From NCBI GenBank assembly GCA_003024985.2, contig PXIH01S0002789.1: DNA of 12,744 nucleotides. One strand, written 5' to 3'. Positions 7,932 to 12,744 of this stretch are shown here, in pieces. Position numbers and translations under genes: made by a program. The notes under the pieces are model-generated. The model worked only from the letters and a program-made list of their open reading frames with translations, was not told the DNA's origin and did no database searches. Within the stretch, counting starts at the first letter, position 1, and each line of letters opens with the position of its first letter. Source of the stretch: Euperipatoides rowelli (lineage: Eukaryota > Onychophora > Udeonychophora > Euonychophora > Peripatopsidae).

Positions 7932-8279
7932 GGGGATGGTGCAAATAAACTCCTCTGCTCCTCTAATATTGTCATTAGTTTATTTAATCAATTTTTCCTC
8001 TATGGTACTGATTAGGTCATACCAGTGTAGCATTAAAGTGAAATTTAAAGTTTAAAAATCATAACAGCCAAAAAAAAAAAAAATCAAATCGGACAGAAAG
8101 GCAACAAAACATCTAGCCAAGTAAAAAAAAAATCTTATCAAAATATCTGCAACAAAAATATAAATAAGTTGCCCGGGGTACCAAACCGTCATGATATGCC
8201 ACTGGATGAGGTCCATGGGAGGGGGGGGGGACACCATGAGTTATTGCAATGGGTGACACCAACCCTAGTGTAGCCACTG
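7786..8279. mobile_element. hAT-type MITE with CAGTGGC ends
   Basis: A 494-bp element starts CAGTGGCGTCCC and ends in the inverted form GTGTAGCCACTG. Seven terminal bases match exactly, followed by partial similarity. The flanks are TAAAGATG (7778-7785) and TAATGATG (8280-8287), an 8-bp target duplication with one difference, as made by hAT transposases. Near both ends the sequence has the G-run and GGGTG-C/A-CACC pattern typical of a repeat class common in invertebrate genomes. It has no transposase; open frames across it come only from the homopolymers. It lies about 400 bp from the LINE 5' end and is separate from it. Confidence 0.7.
7824..7928. repeat. homopolymer block with 57-bp internal duplication
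   Basis: GCCACCCAAA plus a T run occurs at 7824 and again at 7881, a tandem shift of 57 bp. Between and after them are T14 (7834-7847), G18 (7848-7865), A8, C6, and T38 (7891-7928). Such runs are prone to slippage and to assembly error. The G18 run could form a G-quadruplex. Confidence 0.75.
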
Positions 8280-8287
8280 TAATGATG

Positions 8288-9019
8288 GTACTATTTTAAT
8301 TAGTTAGTTTGACAATAAAACAAAATTTTTTCTAAAAAAAATTCAGGTTAGATTTGTAGTTAATTAGTGTGTAGCTGATCCTATAACATTGTGGCAGTTT
8401 TTAGCTTTTTGCATGAGTCTTTGGCTCAAATTTATAGCATGGTTCTGCATTTGCCAGTTTAATTTTAATAAGTGATGATAATGTTCCATTAACTTTTAAA
8501 GAACTTTTGAAGTGGGGTTTTTCCTAATCCTAGAGATAATTCTCTCTTCTCCAGCATTAGAGTAATTTATCCTTAAGTTCAGAAAAAATATGGATAAATA
8601 AAACAGCAAATCTTCCTAAAATGAAAATAGCATGAATTTTTTTTTACAACTGTGTGACGTCGTGAGATTTTGTTGTAATGTGTGACTGTGTTAGTGGCAT
8701 GCTGAATGCGTGACACTTGATAGGTATGTGATTATACAACAACAAATAACTTTTTTTTTTTGTATTTTTTCTCTAAAAATCATTTGCTCGGTAGTTTTCA
8801 TTGATCAGTTTTTGTCCTTTATGGAATGCATACAATTTCTTATCAACCAATAGAACATGAAGAACTTACCAAAAGTCTTTTAAGTGTACTGTCAGTACGG
8901 GTACCAAATGTTTTATTCTATTTGAAATCACTCTGAATAATGTTGCCAAGTATTTTAGTCCTTTACGGTTTGAAGTTTAAATATCTGTAAATTCAGTAGA
9001 AAAATCATAAAACAAAAGG
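8288..9019. other. AT-rich DNA, nothing recognised
   Basis: No convincing gene, RNA gene or transposon end is visible. The right part may still contain badly decayed sequence downstream of the LINE fragment that begins near 9020, since that fragment reads toward lower coordinates. Confidence 0.4.
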
Positions 9020-9535
9020 TAGATGTGGCATTTGCTACAATTTTGAGGCACCTTAACTGTACATGAGTCTTCAAGGATTAAGTCTGATTTAATAACCTGC
9101 GGGTCATCATCATTATCTTGAATTCCAGAAAACAAATCAATAAAAGCTCATCCATTTGGGACAATTGTTCACACTATCAGCAATGCCGTTACAACCATCG
9201 CAAAAATAAAGCCATTCAAAACCGATCCTTGAGGTGGACCATTAAAACCTTGAAACCACATATAGTATCAGAAGATGGCATTATGATAAATACTGTATTA
9301 TACGTTAAATAAGGAAATATGATATTCACCAGCAATCATAGGGATAGATCCAATAAATTATTCCATTAAAAGCTTGTGATCAACACATACAAAGACTTTA
9401 GTAAAATCTGTTGTTATAGTCATAACCTTATCACTTAAGTTAAAGGGACTTAAGGAACACTGTCAACATGCTGTGTTGTTGATCAACGTACTGTGCTGTC
9501 AACATGCTGATCGACGTCCAAATAGTCTAATATCC
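9020..9535 (-). pseudogene. second LINE reverse transcriptase fragment
   Basis: Minus-strand reading gives, in the right order and spacing, F-G-R-R-S (about 9520, the G-F-x-x-G-R-S box), TTDFTKVFVCVDHKLLM (motif A, 9364-9414), GPPQGSVLNGFIFAM (motif B, 9196-9240), I-D-L-F-S-G-I-Q-D-N-D-D-D (about 9141 down), V-I-K-S-D-L and finally C-S-K-C-H. This is the palm of a jockey/CR1-type reverse transcriptase. YADD is no longer readable, and stops and frame slips are frequent, so the copy is older or less protected than the main element. It differs in sequence (VDHKLL and PQGSVL, against DSINIDLL and PQGGVL in the main element), so it belongs to another LINE family. An antisense open frame at 9118-9312 is its shadow. 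Confidence 0.62.
9461..9517. repeat. short imperfect duplication
   Basis: TGTCAACATGCTG occurs at 9461-9473 and 9497-9509, and GATCAACGT at 9481-9489 is echoed by GATCGACGT at 9509-9517. It lies inside the decayed reverse transcriptase fragment, between its first box and motif A, and looks like a local slippage product. Confidence 0.5.
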
Positions 9536-9781
9536 ATTTTATCATGTAAGGGGTACAAAAGATACCTTTCACATAGCCTTCCAATCGCTAATGAGATAGC
9601 GTCTGAACATATTGGTGACTTACAACTATTCTTTTAATAATGTCACATTAAAAACACGAAAATCAAAATATAATAAGTGCGACATTCAGGAGAAAAGCCA
9701 AAAACAGGTAGCAATGTTGTCAAAATTCATTTTTGGTGAGTTTATTTACTCCGCTTTAAGTTAGTTTTTTTTTTTAAAGTT
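9536..9781. other. AT-rich spacer, nothing recognised
   Basis: Upstream sequence of the decayed LINE fragment may continue here, but no reverse transcriptase or endonuclease motif could be read. Confidence 0.35.
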
Positions 9782-9885
9782 CCACAAGAACATTGTTGAC
9801 AAAATAAATAAATAAAAATTGTGCAAAATGTTTTGCCGAGTGTTTTTTGTCTGAAATAAATTTATCAATATTATATATCACCAGA
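9782..9885 (+). repeat. local repeat, copy 1
   Basis: The copy begins CCACAAGAACATTGTTGACA, goes on with AAAATTGTGC, and ends near GTCTGAAATAAATTTATC. These boxes recur in the same order at 10075 and 10213. It is the most diverged copy, with extra AAAT units and a longer centre. The family is not recognised. Confidence 0.4.
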
Positions 9886-10074
9886 TAAGAATAGAATTAA
9901 TGGATTTACTCAATAGACAGTTTTAATTTTTTCCATTTTTATACTGTGTGTATTTGCTTACAATTGATCAAAATTGATCTTAAAAGGTGGTGGTAGCTTA
10001 TTGTACAATCATACAATTACTCAATTTAGTGTTGACACATTTCTTTTTAATAAAGAGCGTTATTTTTTTTAAAA

Positions 10075-10160
10075 CCCATAAGAAAAATGTTACAATCTGC
10101 GCTAAAGGTCTGAAATAAATAAATGATATAGGATAAACGGCATTTAGCAGTATGGCTAAA
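10075..10160 (+). repeat. local repeat, copy 2
   Basis: Boxes CCCATAAGAAAAATGTTACA, CTGCGCTAAAGGTCTGAAAT and TTTAGCAGTATGGCT match copy 3 box by box, with small gaps. The first two boxes also match copy 1. The minus-strand open frame at 9998-10207 runs through it but has no support as a gene. Confidence 0.5.
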
Positions 10161-10212
10161 AATTGTTTAGCGATACGACTGAAATAACAATGTGCATCTA
10201 ATAACATCTTTA

Positions 10213-10325
10213 CTCATAAGAGTAATGCTGACAGGAAAAAATTGTGCTAAAGCTCTAAAAGAAATAATATACAACAATACCAATGACTGCCTTTTTGTAT
10301 TTTTAATTTAGCAATATGGCTGAGA
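10213..10325 (+). repeat. local repeat, copy 3
   Basis: Boxes CTCATAAGAGTAATGCTGACA, read here from 10213 (only its core is conserved), then TTGTGCTAAAGCTCT and TTTAGCAATATGGCT, follow the order of copy 2. Spacing differs by about 20 bp because of a T-rich insertion before the last box. Confidence 0.5.
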
Positions 10326-11779
10326 TCCATTTATTGATGGATTCTTGGGAATAATTTATCTTATTTGATAAGGTCTGTTTTAGTTATACTGTATATTCCA
10401 AACAGCTCATAGCTGTACACTATAATCTTTATTTCTTAGTCTAGAAATCCGTTCACTTTTAAATGTTAATGTTAATTTATGATTGTAAACCAGTTGTCAG
10501 GATCTGAGGAATAATTTAACATATCACAGACGAAATCCTATTTTAGTTAGAAATCAAACCAGTACACATTGTGCTGTATACCCCAACCATAGTTTCTGAG
10601 CCTATAAAATCAGATGCTTCTATACATTAACATTAGTTTAAGATGGTAAACTATGATACCATAAAAACTGTAAGTCTAAAGTAGTGACTTACCCAAATAT
10701 ATTCTGAAATCCTTTACAGTAAATGTGCAAAAACATCAGAATTTGATTGACGTCCACTTATATGGCTAACAAACAAATTTTCTTAGAATTTACTAAACGT
10801 GCTCAAGTTAGTTGGTGACACACTTACTCAGAAGTTTGAGCTTAATATAGGACTGGTGCACTTAGCTAGAATAACACCCATTGATGTCATTTTCTGGTAC
10901 TGTATATATTTAAATTTTTGTCTGATTCAAGACGTTGGACCATTTTAGGGTTCTGACCCACAGTTTGTGAACTATTACTTTACTCCATGCATTATAGTAA
11001 TTTTTAATGGATTGTCTTCACAATTGTAAATGTGATCAGTAGTTGGCTTATAATGTTGCAAATTTCTAACATTTTTTTCAAAAAAGCAACAGTTTTGTTG
11101 ATTATAACTCACCTGAGACTTGTGGCCTTTTATTGGCAGTAAAGAATAGTGACTCATAAAACCATAAAATTATTATTTTTTAGTCAGTTGATTGATCATC
11201 CTTGTTGTTAGAAACTTGAGACAGAGCATTAGCATATTGAAAAGCAAACTTTAAAACCTATGTCATCATATAACGCATCTTATTAGCAGCCGTCAAATAA
11301 TCCTGATGCATACTTTATTCTGCACCTGAGCAGAAAGAAAAATTTCAGATGAGAAGAAACTACATTAAGTTTTGTTTAAAAATTATATTTTCTCTAGTTT
11401 CTCCACTAGTGTTATGAGAACATATTCTGAAAGAGCTATTTGAATATTCTGCTGTTTTAATTCCTTTATTTGACTCTGATGTGTCATATTCACTTCTTGG
11501 AGTACTTTTATGTCTGTTGCTTGAGATCAGTACATGCATAGTTTGTATAATAGTAGGCGGTAGGGGAGTTTATAAGTCATAGTGAAGTAACCTTGAATTT
11601 AAAAACTATTAAGTCATAAATTTCTTCAAATTATTCCAAATCTAGTTTATTATGTGAAAAACAGTGTAATGTATTCTTGTGATCTTTTGACAATAAATTA
11701 TGCATAAAGAAAAGTCCATTTTCACAAATTTATTAATTTTTATTTAAGTTTATAGAAAATAATCAATATACAATATATA
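10326..11779. other. AT-rich DNA, nothing recognised
   Basis: No exon with convincing splice sites, no RNA gene and no transposon end was found. Open frames are few and short and have no motif (for example 10975-11157 on the minus strand). The stretch may be intron or intergenic DNA. Confidence 0.4.
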
Positions 11780-12350
11780 CAGTGGCTTTTTTTTTCTAAG
11801 AAAAAAGGTAGGGGTACTCATAAGCTGTTATTAAAGGTCACACAAAATGGATTTTTTAAATTTTTTTTTATGATTTCATTTCAAAGAAAATTATTTTAAA
11901 AAATAATTCTACTTGGTTAAAAACAAAATTCAAAAAAATAAAAGCATTATTTAAAAAACAAATTTATAAGTTAATCCTTTAAGCTCCTCCCCCTTTAAAC
12001 GGCATTGCTAAAAGTAACCTATAGGTAGGGTTGGTTGCAAGCCAATGATGACGTCATAGTAGTCAAACAACTACTGTTACTTCTTTCTTTACAATTGTTA
12101 GGAACTGGGTATTTTAATTAATATATTATATATAGTGCAATAAAACATTCTATAATAAATTTGGTCTTATTTTCCATTTACATATCTTGTCAAAATATTT
12201 TTTTTTATTACTCTATATCTTTATTAAAAAATTTACATTTTGATTTAACGTCTTTAGAAATGTTGAAAAATGTGGAGTGCGTAAGTTTGGCGGCTTCGCC
12301 GAATATAGTGAACCTACAACAGCTGCATTATAGGGTAAAGGCTGATCTAT
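11780..12350 (-). mobile_element. possible 3' remnant of a hAT transposon
   Basis: At 11780 the plus strand starts CAGTGGCTTTTTTTTTC and continues with an A-rich stretch and GGTAGGGGTACTC, resembling a hAT terminal inverted repeat. About 450-570 bp to the right, the minus strand from 12350 reads L-P-Y-N-A-A-V-V-G-S-L-Y-S-A, then N-L-R-T and F-L-K-T-L-N-Q-N-V-N-F to about 12228. This resembles the C-terminal dimerisation domain of hAT transposases, where the usual core is A-x-V-E-R-x-F-S. Orientation fits: a transposase read leftward would meet its 3' terminal repeat at 11780. No second end or 8-bp duplication was found, and the domain match is weak. Confidence 0.35.
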
Positions 12351-12602
12351 GGATTTTATTTTTTAAAAAAAGGCAAATTTTTAGAATGATTTCAGTATTA
12401 TTAACACTCTTTGGTTTGATAATATCGGCAGAAACTAATTACAATATTCATAGCTTTAAAAAAAAAAATTGTGTCAACCTATCACGGGTTTTTTTTTTTT
12501 TACTGCTATTATTTTTCAGACAAACACATACCAACCGTATCCTATTATTGTATTACTGTATTTTAAAAAAATGTGTGTGTCTTTGTTAAAATTTAGGATT
12601 AG
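12351..12602. other. T-rich spacer
   Basis: Runs of T and A dominate. The plus-strand open frame that crosses it (12161-12589) starts at TTG and is best explained by T-rich composition, which lowers stop frequency, and by being antisense to the possible hAT remnant. Confidence 0.4.
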
Positions 12603-12744
12603 GGTCTGTATAATGAAGGCTACTTCAATTTTGTTATTTTAATAAACCAAATAATATCGGTAAGTAGCTTAAACGAAAATGTTGATTGCATAAGAAAGGC
12701 CTGGGATGAACAGGTTATGCTAGATGGCCCACTCTACAGTAAGA
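12603..12744 (+). CDS. exon-like open frame at the right edge (partial, doubtful)
   Basis: Forty-seven codons are open from 12603 to the window end with no start codon needed. The last third is G+C richer and reads K-A-W-D-E-Q-V-M-L-D-G-P-L-Y-S-K, which has the residue mix of a true protein. The sequence CTCTACA followed by GTAAGA at 12739-12744 could be a donor site. No good acceptor with a T/C tract is seen on the left; an AG just before the G+C-rich part, near 12700, is one possibility. It may be an exon of the same host gene as 402-506, an exon of another gene, or a transposon fragment. I do not recognise the protein. Confidence 0.25.

Noticed and set aside
7728-8055. overlapping frames rich in Phe, Gly, Lys and Pro
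   Set aside because: They are translations of T, G, A and C runs inside the MITE and are not proteins.
8052-8237. minus-strand open frame of 61 codons
   Set aside because: It lies within the MITE and is driven by A and G runs.
9118-9312. plus-strand open frame of 64 codons
   Set aside because: It begins at TTG and is antisense to motif B of the second reverse transcriptase fragment.
9998-10207. minus-strand hydrophobic open frame of 69 codons
   Set aside because: It spans a local repeat, begins at TTG and has no recognised motif; its hydrophobic look follows from A+T-rich codons.
10975-11157. minus-strand open frame of 60 codons
   Set aside because: It is short, has no motif and no splice or neighbour context.
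12047-12057. TGACGTCA palindrome (CRE-like site)
   Set aside because: A single 8-bp palindrome inside a possible transposon remnant is not enough to call a regulatory site.
12289-12302. small G+C hairpin GGCG-GCTT-CGCC
   Set aside because: A 4-bp stem without a T tract is too weak for a terminator, and intrinsic terminators of this type are not expected in animal DNA.
12161-12589. plus-strand open frame of 142 codons
   Set aside because: It starts at TTG, has long Leu/Phe runs from T tracts, and its only protein-like part reads better on the minus strand as a possible hAT domain.
1-12744. CRISPR arrays, rRNA, tRNA, bacterial operons
   Set aside because: No regular direct repeats with spacers, no cloverleaf-like or rRNA-like sequence, and no bacterial gene arrangement were seen on either strand.

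Overview
The window looks like nuclear DNA of an AT-rich animal genome: about three quarters A+T by eye, one short exon with good splice signals, and otherwise decayed transposable elements nested in or beside each other. No bacterial or organellar gene order is visible. The species cannot be fixed from sequence; a hemipteran-like insect or a cnidarian are both possible, and this is inference only. Many open frames here start at TTG or GTG, or are antisense shadows. In a eukaryote they are not genes, so the annotation rests on conserved motifs followed across frames.

Left part (1-1294): a host exon of 105 bp (402-506, + strand) lies in AT-rich intron-like DNA. Its gene is not recognised.

Centre (1295-7403, minus strand): this span is one almost full-length non-LTR (LINE-type) retrotransposon, antisense to the exon and belonging to the CR1/jockey-like group. 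Read from high to low coordinates it has ORF1 (7403-5004) and then ORF2 (about 5000-1295). ORF1 begins with an RNase H1-type RNA:DNA hybrid-binding domain, followed by two PHD-like zinc fingers, an unrecognised middle part and a long polar tail. ORF2 has an APE-type endonuclease, a linker, a reverse transcriptase with YADD, and a C-terminal region ending in an LWNG-type motif. Both ORFs are broken by single-base slips and a few stops, so this copy should be inactive. The ORF2 linker is split by an 894-bp DNA transposon (2962-3855) with inverted ends and TA on both sides.

Right of it (7404-8287): a probable 5' leader, low-complexity DNA, and a 494-bp hAT-type MITE (7786-8279) with CAGTGGC ends and an 8-bp target duplication. 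The MITE carries extreme homopolymer runs.

Right half (8288-12744): mostly unannotatable AT-rich DNA. It holds a fragment of a second LINE reverse transcriptase (about 9020-9535, minus), three degenerate copies of a local repeat (9782-10325), a possible minus-strand 3' remnant of a hAT transposon (11780-12350), and an exon-like open frame that runs off the right edge.

The most interesting item is the hybrid-binding domain at the N-terminus of a LINE ORF1 together with paired PHD-like fingers. It suggests an ORF1 protein that could grip the RNA:cDNA hybrid made during target-primed reverse transcription.
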